From assembly GCA_009776995.1 (NCBI GenBank), contig WRMR01000285.1, positions 1 to 6,621 on the forward strand: DNA of 6,621 nucleotides. The letters run 5' to 3'. Positions 1-6,333 of the stretch are shown here, one piece after another. Position numbers and translations under genes: made by a program. Source of the DNA: Planctomycetaceae bacterium (GTDB lineage: Bacteria; Planctomycetota; Planctomycetia; Pirellulales; Thermoguttaceae). The number at the start of each line of letters is the position of its first letter. Positions within the stretch are counted from its first letter, which is position 1. The notes beneath the pieces are model-generated. The model saw only the letters and a list, made by a program, of their open reading frames with translations, had not been told where the DNA came from and ran no database searches.

Positions 1-140
1 TCGGCTTTGCGGATGGGAGTATCCATTTTCTCCGCCAATCCGCTGATGGCAGTATCCATTCATCGTTCGGTGAAACTTTTGAAAACATGAAACCGCTTTT
101 GACGAAAGCCGCAGGCGATCATTCAGAGCCGCGACGGTAA
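1..140 (+). CDS. C-terminal fragment of a probable DUF1559 (H-X9-DG) protein
   Basis: This is the 3' end of a plus-strand gene that begins outside the window. The frame whose first full codon is at base 3 stays open for 45 codons to TAA at 138-140. The peptide starts GFADGSIHFL and ends near LLTKAAGDH followed by SEPRR. The FADGS-hydrophobic pattern, followed about 30 residues later by an L-T-[KR]-A-[AG]-G motif, resembles the C-terminus of the DUF1559 family. Those are pilin-like secreted proteins with an N-terminal prepilin methylation motif, very numerous in planctomycetes. The H of the H-X9-DG signature would lie upstream and cannot be seen. The hexapeptide ADGSIH occurs twice, 11 residues apart. 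The last seven codons lie inside the 96-bp repeat element. The fragment is short, so family assignment is tentative, but it reads as real coding sequence. Confidence 0.55.
   Translation, partial: GFADGSIHFLRQSADGSIHSSFGETFENMKPLLTKAAGDHSEPRR
12..60 (+). repeat. In-frame 16-bp direct repeat encoding DGSIH
   Basis: GATGGGAGTATCCATT (12-27) and GATGGCAGTATCCATT (45-60) differ at one base and are offset by 33 bp, a multiple of three. Both copies encode DGSIH in the frame of the partial gene. This is either a small internal duplication or two structural repeats within the protein. Confidence 0.6.
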
Positions 141-211
141 CGGAGCGGTCATTCCGCTCGATCACTCTCGCGGCTCTGATGGAAATGTTCACGCTATTAT
201 TCTGCGGCTCC
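116..211. repeat. 96-bp intergenic repeat element, copy 1
   Basis: Aligned at a constant offset of 3372 with 3488-3583, this stretch matches at 83 of 96 positions with no insertion or deletion. The block at 165-186 is identical in both copies, as is 144-157. It contains a 12-bp perfect inverted repeat, with arms 123-134 and 168-179, around a smaller nested hairpin. It sits at the junction of two convergent genes: it covers the last codons and stop of the plus-strand gene and ends one base before the TAA stop of the minus-strand PDZ gene. The structure resembles REP/BIME-type dispersed palindromes. No associated transposase is in the window. Confidence 0.8.
123..179. terminator. Long stem with nested hairpin, possible bidirectional 3'-end structure
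   Basis: The outer arms TCAGAGCCGCGA (123-134) and TCGCGGCTCTGA (168-179) pair perfectly over 12 bp. Inside, GAGCGG (143-148) and CCGCTC (154-159) form a second stem with loop TCATT. The position between two convergent stop codons suits a 3'-end or bidirectional terminator. There is no U-rich tract immediately after the stem on either strand, so it is not a canonical intrinsic terminator. Protection of mRNA ends, or a REP-like mobile palindrome, are equally possible. Confidence 0.4.
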
Positions 212-1297
212 TTACTGGGGTTTCGGTTCACTTTGCGGTGTTTCCGGGGCGTTAGCGGAAGTTGTGACCGAGAAGGTCATGCGGCGGTTGCTTTTCATCT
301 GCTCATCAATCCAGCCGGCGACGTCTTTGCCGTCAACGGTGTTTTTAAGGATTTCGGCGACATCCTTTTGCACGCTTTCGGGCAGATCGGAAAAATGCGA
401 CACGGACCAGGTCTGGCCGTTCTTCCGGACAGTCAACGTGGCTTCCACATCATCACGGGCAGGTTCAATCGTTATCTGCATCGTGTTTGTCCCGGCATCC
501 GGTCCTCCGAACATTTGCATTCCCCCGCCCCCGAATCCGCGAGGCTGTGATTCGATGCGAAAACGCCCCGATTCCGGGAAGTTTTTCATTTGCTCTTCCA
601 TCTGTTTCTGAATCTGCTCGATCATCCGCTTCATATCTTCCGGGATATCCTGCTGCGGGGAATCCGGCGTCCATTGTTCGGTCACTCCCGGCCCAAAGAA
701 GCGGAACCCCTCTTGACGCGACGGCATCGCGGGCAATTTTGCTCTGTCCGGGCGTTTTTCCGGCGTAAGTTTCAGTTCAACCGGCTTGCCCTTGCGGATG
801 GCGGAAAGCGTCAGTTCACCGTCTTTGACCTCATCGACCGTACTGATGATGTCCTCGATTTTCTGAACCGGCTTGCCGTTGACCGCCAGAATCACGTCAT
901 ACTGCTCCACGCCGGACTTGGCCGCCGGACTTTCGGGCACGACTCCCTCGACGAGCATCCCCTCAGATTCGTCCAGATTCAAATGTGAACGCAACGCGGG
1001 CATGACCTCCGCGCATTGCACACCGATCCAATACTCGCTCACCGGCGCAATGCGTTCCATCGACGGGTGGTCCAGCAATGTCATGTCTTCCATTGTGGGT
1101 AAACGTTCAGGAAAACGATCAGGAAGAGACCTTTCCTGATCGGGTTGTACAGGAACGGGAAGTTCAGGTTTGATTTGCGTGTACCCCGGGTACGATGGCG
1201 GCCCCGGCGTGTTCTCTTCGGCAAAAGTCATGCCTGTCAGACACAACACAGACGCGAGCGTTGCCAAAACGAAAAATTTTTGACCGACTTGTTTCAT
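212..1297 (-). CDS. Exported PDZ-domain protein
   Basis: A 361-residue protein predicted to be secreted. The N-terminus (MKQVGQKFF, a hydrophobic core, then GMTFA before EEN) is a classical signal peptide with likely cleavage after residue 26. A proline-rich linker follows (about 27-85). One PDZ domain lies at about 88-180: YWIGV forms the carboxylate-binding strand region, VVPESPAAKSGV is the typical loop, and YDVILAVNGKPV is the core strand motif. Beyond it are a Met/Gln/Glu-rich probable helix (about 217-240), a glycine-rich stretch (about 253-267), a small conserved-looking C-terminal region (about 270-345) and a Pro/Glu tail. No serine protease triad is present, so this is not a DegP/HtrA protease. 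It is more likely a binding or scaffold protein of the periplasm or envelope. The start at 1297 was chosen because AGGAG lies 8 bases upstream and the signal peptide begins there. An upstream ATG at 1339 would add 14 unlikely residues. Substrate unknown. Confidence 0.85.
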   Translation of the reverse strand: MKQVGQKFFVLATLASVLCLTGMTFAEENTPGPPSYPGYTQIKPELPVPVQPDQERSLPDRFPERLPTMEDMTLLDHPSMERIAPVSEYWIGVQCAEVMPALRSHLNLDESEGMLVEGVVPESPAAKSGVEQYDVILAVNGKPVQKIEDIISTVDEVKDGELTLSAIRKGKPVELKLTPEKRPDRAKLPAMPSRQEGFRFFGPGVTEQWTPDSPQQDIPEDMKRMIEQIQKQMEEQMKNFPESGRFRIESQPRGFGGGGMQMFGGPDAGTNTMQITIEPARDDVEATLTVRKNGQTWSVSHFSDLPESVQKDVAEILKNTVDGKDVAGWIDEQMKSNRRMTFSVTTSANAPETPQSEPKPQ

Positions 1298-1305
1298 CTC
1301 TCTTA

Positions 1306-1310
1306 CTCCT
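1306..1310 (-). promoter_or_regulatory. Ribosome binding site of the PDZ gene
   Basis: On the minus strand AGGAG is followed by 8 bases and then ATG (1297-1295). It decides the internal start over the longer frame from 1339, which would place this Shine-Dalgarno inside the coding sequence. Confidence 0.7.
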
Positions 1311-1321
1311 TTTGAAAAATG

Positions 1322-1390
1322 GGTCGAAATGGTTGTCAATGGTGATACACAATATTACACTACGATAGCTGGAATTGCTTTGGTCGAAAT
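1322..1390. promoter_or_regulatory. Pair of GGTCGAAAT direct repeats in a divergent promoter region
   Basis: The nine-base word GGTCGAAAT occurs exactly at 1322-1330 and 1382-1390, 60 bp apart, within the AT-rich divergent space (1298-1523) between the PDZ gene and the hydrolase gene. Such pairs can be operator sites for a shared regulator. On the minus strand a TAATAT (about 1350-1355) could be a -10 for the PDZ gene, but no convincing -35 accompanies it, so I do not call that promoter separately. With only two copies of a nine-base word in AT-rich DNA, chance is possible. Confidence 0.25.
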
Positions 1391-1420
1391 TTTTTTCCTT
1401 AATTCTTCTACAAAAACATC

Positions 1421-1449
1421 TTGTTTTTCATGGGTTGGCGGACTATACT
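1421..1449 (+). promoter_or_regulatory. Putative sigma-70 promoter of the hydrolase gene
   Basis: TTGTTT (1421-1426), a 17-bp spacer, then TATACT (1444-1449), which matches the -10 consensus at five of six positions. The -35 is weak, with only TTG matching. Transcription would start near 1456, giving a leader of roughly 68 bases before the ATG at 1524. Confidence 0.4.
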
Positions 1450-1523
1450 CGCTTGTCAGGTTTTCTTAACTCTCAAAAGTTCAGTAATCCAGTCATTTTT
1501 ATTAATCAAATCAAGGTTGCCTG

Positions 1524-2435
1524 ATGATGAGTACAGTTACACTTTTCAAAAAAGCCAAAAATGTGATCGCTTTTCTATTTTTGGCTTCTTTGTTTTCTGG
1601 GCATTGTCTCTCTGTTTCCGCCGAACAGGATATTTGGCTGGTTGACACACATCAGGCTCCGTGGAATCGCGCATGCGAAGCGGGTTTCGCGAAGGCTGTT
1701 TACTATCAGCTCGTCGATCATCGCTGGGTTCGTTCGGACGCGGAGACGTTTTTTGAAACGCAATCGTCCGAACTTCCGCTCGTCATGTTTTCACCCGGAT
1801 ATACTTCAACCATGTCCGACACGATTGATGTCGGCATGTCGCTTGTACGCTTGTACAAGCCGGAGCAGAATTGCCGCACAGTTTTCTGGAATTGGCCGGC
1901 GGAAAAAATTCGGTTACGTCTCGCTCCTGACATTCGCGATAAAATCGCCGTCACTGCCGCAAGCGGCGATTACATGGCGATGTTTTTGCGACAATTGAAA
2001 CCGGAAAGCCGGGTCTGCATGATTGGTTTTAGTTTTGGAAATCGAATTATTTGCGATGCCGTGGAACGATTGGGGGATGACCGCCCTGACGGAATGCGAA
2101 TACATCTTGTGCTGACGGCAGCCGCGACGGATCAGGGATGGCTTGCGTCCGGTTCGCGGCATGGTAATGTTCCCCGTTTGGCGGAAAAAATTCTCATTTT
2201 ATATAATCCCGCTGACTGTGCTTTGAAGTTTTATCCCCTTTTGTACAGCAACGGATCGAGCCCGGAAGCACTGGGACGTTTCGGTCCGCCAATAGCAAGG
2301 ATTGCGACGGATTATCGTGACAGAATCGAAGCGGTCAATGTCCAGCCGTACCTCGGGACTCGCCACCTCACGCTCTACCACCTGCAAACGCCGATTTTTC
2401 GTCAGCGAATGAATGATTTGCTGTTTTTTCAGTGA
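1524..2435 (+). CDS. Exported alpha/beta hydrolase, DUF900-like
   Basis: A 303-residue protein with the alpha/beta-hydrolase layout. A signal peptide covers about 1-33 (KK, a hydrophobic run, then SVSA before EQD). MFSPGYTSTMSD (about 88-99) fits the oxyanion-loop region after the third strand. Y-x-x-FWNWP (about 118-125) is like the FSWPS segment of DUF900. The nucleophile elbow is GFSFGNR, with Ser170 the likely nucleophile. Asp231 in YNPAD and His281 in GTRHLTLYH are likely triad partners; His286 is an alternative. The order and spacing resemble DUF900 (GHSMGNR-type) predicted esterases or lipases. The actual substrate is unknown. The Cys at 28 is not in a lipobox, so a lipoprotein is unlikely. 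The ATG at 1524 is followed at once by a second ATG; AAGG (1513-1516) lies 7 bases upstream of the first. It is divergent from the PDZ gene, and the next gene has its own promoter, so it is probably transcribed alone. Confidence 0.85.
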   Translation: MMSTVTLFKKAKNVIAFLFLASLFSGHCLSVSAEQDIWLVDTHQAPWNRACEAGFAKAVYYQLVDHRWVRSDAETFFETQSSELPLVMFSPGYTSTMSDTIDVGMSLVRLYKPEQNCRTVFWNWPAEKIRLRLAPDIRDKIAVTAASGDYMAMFLRQLKPESRVCMIGFSFGNRIICDAVERLGDDRPDGMRIHLVLTAAATDQGWLASGSRHGNVPRLAEKILILYNPADCALKFYPLLYSNGSSPEALGRFGPPIARIATDYRDRIEAVNVQPYLGTRHLTLYHLQTPIFRQRMNDLLFFQ

Positions 2436-2470
2436 TTCAAAACCTCAATTCCTTTTCTGTTCTGCCGGGC

Positions 2471-2499
2471 TTGACGATAACGCCTGAAATTCTTATACT
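2471..2499 (+). promoter_or_regulatory. Strong putative sigma-70 promoter of the TPR gene
   Basis: TTGACG (2471-2476), an exact 17-bp spacer and TATACT (2494-2499) match the housekeeping consensus at five of six positions in each hexamer. Transcription would start near 2506, leaving a leader of about 83 bases. TTGACA (2499-2504) and TGTCAA (2527-2532) form a six-base inverted repeat around the predicted start point, a possible but unproven operator. Confidence 0.6.
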
Positions 2500-2576
2500 T
2501 GACAGACTTTGAGAACTCATAGGAATTGTCAAAATCCGCAGTGGGTGAAATCACGATCCGTCAAATCGTCTCGTTC

Positions 2577-2581
2577 AAGGG
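2577..2581 (+). promoter_or_regulatory. Ribosome binding site of the TPR gene
   Basis: AAGGG is followed by seven consecutive T and then ATG at 2589. It fixes the start at 2589. An in-frame TTG at 2526 would add 21 residues that do not look like a conserved N-terminus and has no spaced Shine-Dalgarno. Confidence 0.6.
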
Positions 2582-2588
2582 TTTTTTT

Positions 2589-3464
2589 ATGAAAAATGAA
2601 CGCCGCCAGCACTTGTCACAAAACAGCTTGGCAAGATTACTTGAGAATAACGTCAATCAAATCAAAGATCATTCGACGACAATCATGCGTTTGGTCCTGG
2701 TGATCTTGATTGCTGTTTTAATTTTTATGATCTGGCGGAATTTTGACACAAAAAACAAGCGTGATTTTCACAATGACGTCAAGCAACTGGCCACGTACGA
2801 TTTTTCCGCTCTTGACGCGGAACAGTTTGACAATGAAATTCAAAAATATGTGACAAAATACCCGTCTGGTTTGAATAACGCAACAGTAAGTCTTTGGATC
2901 GGCGACATTTATATCAACCAAGCCGCTGACGCTCTTGCCAAAGGGGAACGTGACAAGGCCGTCGCCGATTACGAAACCGCCTTGCAATATTACACAACGG
3001 CGGACAAATTTCAACTCAAGCAACAAGATTTGGCTGAAAGTGCCGTTTGGGGGCTGGCTCAAACCAATGCTGCTCTGGCCGCGTTGAAAGAAGGCGATTA
3101 TTTTGACGCCGCAAAGGATGCTTACCAAAGGCTTTGCGAAACATGGCCGGATGGCACTTATCATGAACTGGCCGCCCCGCAGTTGGACTGGCTCAACCGT
3201 CCTGTCATGGCCAATTTTCCGACGCAGTATCGCCAGGCCGACCCGGTTCTGTTTGCACCGAATATGCAAACCCCGGAAACGACCGAGCCGTTGGACGGCA
3301 TTGACACAACCTTCACGCCGGGTGATATTGATTTTCAATCGCTGATTGACAATTACCGCCCTGTCGATTCGGACAGTGAGACGCCCGATTTTGATCCTGA
3401 CTTGACACTGCCGGAGGATCAGGAGAGTCAGGAACCGCAAGAAGAGCCGCAGGAAACACCATAG
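2589..3464 (+). CDS. Membrane-anchored TPR-like protein
   Basis: A 291-residue protein. The N-terminal MKNERRQHLSQNSLARLL stretch is basic and amphipathic. A single transmembrane helix follows at about 33-49 (IMRLVLVILIAVLIFMIW), so the N-terminus is cytoplasmic and the rest is probably outside. Residues 60-200 are helical and TPR-like: SLWIGDIYINQAADALAKGE, then DKAVADYETALQYY, then AVWGLAQTNAALAALKEGDY and AAKDAYQRLCETWPDG. The tail (about 260-291) is acidic and rich in Glu, Pro, Gln and Asp. The K-[NS]-E-R-R-x-x-L start followed by a TM and TPRs resembles a TPR family I associate with planctomycetes. The architecture is also that of YfgM, an ancillary SecYEG subunit, but I would not assign that function. 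It has its own promoter and no partner on the same strand downstream. Confidence 0.85.
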   Translation: MKNERRQHLSQNSLARLLENNVNQIKDHSTTIMRLVLVILIAVLIFMIWRNFDTKNKRDFHNDVKQLATYDFSALDAEQFDNEIQKYVTKYPSGLNNATVSLWIGDIYINQAADALAKGERDKAVADYETALQYYTTADKFQLKQQDLAESAVWGLAQTNAALAALKEGDYFDAAKDAYQRLCETWPDGTYHELAAPQLDWLNRPVMANFPTQYRQADPVLFAPNMQTPETTEPLDGIDTTFTPGDIDFQSLIDNYRPVDSDSETPDFDPDLTLPEDQESQEPQEEPQETP

Positions 3465-3487
3465 GACTCACACCAAAATCATCTGTT

Positions 3488-3583
3488 CGATCGATCAGAG
3501 ACGTGACGGTAACAGAGCGGTCATTCCGCCCGGTGACTCTCGCGGCTCTGATGGAAATCTTCACGTTATTTTTGTGCGACTCC
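3488..3583. repeat. 96-bp intergenic repeat element, copy 2
   Basis: Second copy of the element at 116-211: 13 mismatches in 96 positions and no indels. It fills most of the 133-bp gap between the stop of the plus-strand TPR gene (3464) and the stop of the minus-strand sigma gene (3598), again a convergent junction. Unlike copy 1 it does not overlap a coding region. The right arm of the palindrome is unchanged, while the left arm has drifted. Confidence 0.8.
3494..3552. terminator. Imperfect long stem in repeat copy 2
   Basis: Arms 3494-3506 (ATCAGAGACGTGA) and 3540-3552 (TCGCGGCTCTGAT) pair over 13 positions with one A/G mismatch and, in the plus-strand transcript, one U-G wobble. The nested GAGCGG/CCGCCC stem (3515-3520, 3526-3531) keeps pairing only in the minus-strand transcript, through a G-U wobble. 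It lies between two convergent stop codons, as in copy 1. No adjacent U tract is seen, so a role in transcript 3' ends is an inference. Confidence 0.35.
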
Positions 3584-3597
3584 ACGGTGGTTTACGG

Positions 3598-6327
3598 TCA
3601 TTCTTTCAACTCCGCGAGCAGCTTGTCGCGGATGGCTTTCAGGTTGTCGAACGGGATTTCGTAACCGACGTCGCCAAGCCGGTTATTTCCAATTTTGCGT
3701 TCCTTCCCGCTTTCCGGGCGTTGAATGGCAGAATAGATCGATGGCGGTTCCGCATAGCGTTCGAGCAGTGCAATTACCTTCGCGTAATCTTCCGTTGCGC
3801 CGCGCAAATCCCCTAATCGCTCTCGAGCCACGGCACGGTGGTAGAATACCAACGCGCTATTGAACCCATGACTCCATGGCTCACGCACAGCGAAATCAAA
3901 ATCCACGATTGCGGCGGCGTAATCACCTTGGAGCAACCGGGCGAGACCGCGATAATACGTATAATTTCTTTCAGAAAAATCAGAGTAATTGACTTTGAGT
4001 ATCTCATCGAAACCTGCAATGGCCTCGTCATAGCGTCCCAGGCGGAGCAGCATTTGAGCATGGCAAGTCCCCGCAAGATAGTGATGCATACTTTTTATCG
4101 CAGGATGTTGATTCATGCTCTCCGAGTGACTCCAATTCTCGATGGCGTCGGCAAGAGCAATCATTCGCTCGGAATGTTGGTCGCTTGGATCAACATGCAT
4201 TCGTACAATCAATTGTTGAACGAAGTAACCGGTCTTGGCGTTGGACTGATAATACAGTGACAGGATCAAGATCGGCAAAACGACCGCACCGGTGATGAGA
4301 AGCACCGTTCGCCGCGATGGGAAACGCTCAACAATGGAATGTGAGCCATTCCATTTTGCACGGAGATGAACTCCGCCCGCAAGGAGTATTGCCATTGCCG
4401 CGATGAGCAGGAGGAGATCGAGAATCATGACGCCGAAGACAATCGGCCAACTCTTCACCGAATCGAAAAACCCGGCGAAGGGCCAGGTTCGCCATCCCGT
4501 ATAAATCGCGGCTTTGAGGAGACAGGTCACGGCAACAACGAGGAGAATCAGTCCAAGGATATTCGTGAACCACCGGAATGCCGGAAACCGAACACTGATT
4601 GCCGCAACACCGAGCGAACCGCCGAACATCAGCAAAAGCATCGTGAAGAACAAAAACGGCAACCGGGTGAGCCAGCTTGCGGAATTTCCCGGAATGAAAG
4701 AAATATCAACCATGGCAATCAGTCCGGCCGCGAGAAAAATCCCGAAAAACACGATCCATTCAAGAAACAAACGTTCCCGATACGGTGTTTCCCGTGTGAC
4801 AAGCGGCGGAAACCGGGAATCAATCTCCTCATCTTTTGTGATTTGCAGGAAATGTCGGTGCGACTGCCGGAACGCAATCAGGAAAAGCAAGCCGACAATT
4901 CCGAACTGAGTTCCGGGGTAACGCAAAAAGACCTCCCAAGGTTGTAATCCGCATCCCCCCATCCCAATCTGCCAGCCCTGCAAACTCTTCAGGTCAATGT
5001 CAACTGGGAGAACAGCAACGGTCAACAGGTAAAGCACAATCAACAGACAGCCGTAACGGAAGAATGAACGCTTGAGCCGCTGATGGGAAAGCGGCGATTC
5101 CTCAAGCGGGACAATACGTTTTCGCGTTGCAAGCCCGGAATCCTCCCGAACGATCCTGCGGTAAATGAGCGGCGAGAGAATCATGACCAGGGTCGTCAAT
5201 CCCCCAAGGGCAAGCAGGCCGATATAAAAGCCATGATCAATGATGTGAAACAGGGTATCGCGGAGTTTGGAATCCCAGTAGAGATATGGAGGAGTGAAAA
5301 GCCAGAAACTCAATATCCATCTCAGCGGCGGCGTGCAAAAACAGAAACAGCAGTTCAGGCCAAACAGGAAATGCAAGCGCAGGCTGAACAATGTCAGGTG
5401 GCGTCTTGCCCGGAGCGTCGGGGCGTTACGAATCGAAAACCAGAGGCCGGGAACGGCACCGACTACCCAAAAGAACCAGAAAAAGATGAGCGAAACGATG
5501 GAAATAACGGAGGTCAGGAAGCCCTGGAGCGAAAACACTGTGGTCGAACAGCCGCCGGTTGAACAACTGGTTCCCGTGCTGACCGACGCCATCGGGACAA
5601 GGAGTGCAGGCTCCGGCACAACGGCGGCGGAAGAGGCAGCCGATGCGAGAACAGTACCGCCGGTTGTCCATTTGGCCATGACTGGAAGTGCCGCCACAAC
5701 GCCGAGCGAAAAGAACTCGCTCGGCCCGGTTGTCCGAATCGAATGCTCGACCTGCTTTTCCAGTTCCGTGCGCAGGAATTTTTTCGCCCGGCTGACCCGT
5801 TGGTAAAGCGTGTCTTCAGAAATTCCGAGTGTGTCGGCGATTTCCGGCGTGCTCAGCCCGCTGCGGATGCTCATGACCAGCGGAACGCGGTAACGTTCCG
5901 GGATTTTGGTGATGGCCTCTGCGACAAGGCGGTTGCGTTCCTTGCGGATGACCTGATCCAGCGGTTCCGCGTCACGCGAGGGTTTTTCCACAACGTCCTC
6001 CGCGTCGTAAGAAACGGTGACCGGCCTGGCTGCGTTTCGATTCCGGTCATTCCGCACGAGCATCCGCGCGATGCCGCAGAACCATTGCGGGAGTTTCTGC
6101 AAATCCCGCAATTCGGCCAGCCGTTTCCAGGCAACGAGAAATGTTTCCTGAGCGAGGTCTTCGCTTTTGTGATAATCGCCGGTCATGCCAAAGGTGACGC
6201 TGCTGACCAGCCCCTGGTATTGCCGGACGATTTGTCCGAACGCCTCACGGTCACCTTCCAGGCTCCGGCGGATGAGTTCGCCGGGCGTCTGCCGTGTCAA
6301 TGCCTGCTCCGAAACCTTGCGGTTCAT
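3598..6327 (-). CDS. ECF sigma factor fused to a polytopic membrane domain and C-terminal TPRs
   Basis: A 909-residue fusion; a plain ECF sigma factor is about 170-200 residues. Region 2 is at about 26-96 (DREAFGQIVRQYQGLV, then SEDLAQETFLVAWKRL, then WFCGIARMLVRND). Region 4 is at about 131-188 (AITKIPERYRVPLVMS, then STPEIADTLGISEDTLYQRV as the helix-turn-helix). A hydrophobic and Ala/Ser-rich linker with CSTGGC follows (205-260). Hydrophobic segments then lie near 266-296 (possibly a hairpin), 308-332, 366-390, 422-442, 474-487, 522-542, 554-580, 586-605, 628-652 and 673-693, giving about 10 or 11 helices. Three TPRs lie at about 751-855 (GRYDEAIAGF, GDYAAAIVDF, GDLRGATEDY). The protein should recruit RNA polymerase to its promoters while tethered to the membrane. 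The signal and regulon are unknown. No separate anti-sigma gene is visible. The frame is intact, with a strong Shine-Dalgarno before the ATG. Confidence 0.88.
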   Translation of the reverse strand: MNRKVSEQALTRQTPGELIRRSLEGDREAFGQIVRQYQGLVSSVTFGMTGDYHKSEDLAQETFLVAWKRLAELRDLQKLPQWFCGIARMLVRNDRNRNAARPVTVSYDAEDVVEKPSRDAEPLDQVIRKERNRLVAEAITKIPERYRVPLVMSIRSGLSTPEIADTLGISEDTLYQRVSRAKKFLRTELEKQVEHSIRTTGPSEFFSLGVVAALPVMAKWTTGGTVLASAASSAAVVPEPALLVPMASVSTGTSCSTGGCSTTVFSLQGFLTSVISIVSLIFFWFFWVVGAVPGLWFSIRNAPTLRARRHLTLFSLRLHFLFGLNCCFCFCTPPLRWILSFWLFTPPYLYWDSKLRDTLFHIIDHGFYIGLLALGGLTTLVMILSPLIYRRIVREDSGLATRKRIVPLEESPLSHQRLKRSFFRYGCLLIVLYLLTVAVLPVDIDLKSLQGWQIGMGGCGLQPWEVFLRYPGTQFGIVGLLFLIAFRQSHRHFLQITKDEEIDSRFPPLVTRETPYRERLFLEWIVFFGIFLAAGLIAMVDISFIPGNSASWLTRLPFLFFTMLLLMFGGSLGVAAISVRFPAFRWFTNILGLILLVVAVTCLLKAAIYTGWRTWPFAGFFDSVKSWPIVFGVMILDLLLLIAAMAILLAGGVHLRAKWNGSHSIVERFPSRRTVLLITGAVVLPILILSLYYQSNAKTGYFVQQLIVRMHVDPSDQHSERMIALADAIENWSHSESMNQHPAIKSMHHYLAGTCHAQMLLRLGRYDEAIAGFDEILKVNYSDFSERNYTYYRGLARLLQGDYAAAIVDFDFAVREPWSHGFNSALVFYHRAVARERLGDLRGATEDYAKVIALLERYAEPPSIYSAIQRPESGKERKIGNNRLGDVGYEIPFDNLKAIRDKLLAELKE

Positions 6328-6333
6328 GTCGAT

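Noticed and set aside
116..211. Canonical rho-independent terminator
   Set aside because: The stem is strong but no U-rich run follows it on either strand, so it is listed only as a low-confidence 3'-end structure.
212..1297. HtrA/DegP-type serine protease
   Set aside because: Only a PDZ domain is present; there is no trypsin-like domain or GNSGG motif.
1298..1339. Longer N-terminus for the PDZ protein from an ATG at 1339
   Set aside because: It would bury the signal peptide behind 14 extra residues and place the clear AGGAG site inside the coding sequence.
1600..1620. Lipoprotein signal in the hydrolase (Cys28)
   Set aside because: The residues before the Cys (SGH) do not fit a lipobox, and a signal peptidase I site (SVSA before EQ) fits better.
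2526..2588. TTG start adding 21 residues to the TPR protein
   Set aside because: The ATG at 2589 has AAGGG at proper spacing and begins the basic N-terminal stretch expected before the membrane helix.
2718..3440. 240-codon open frame on the minus strand
   Set aside because: Antisense to the TPR gene, with no domain. The plus-strand gene has a promoter, a ribosome binding site and sensible protein features.
4366..4947. 193-codon open frame on the plus strand
   Set aside because: Mirror of the membrane part of the fusion gene. Its very polar composition (Glu, Arg, Asn) is what antisense reading of hydrophobic codons gives.
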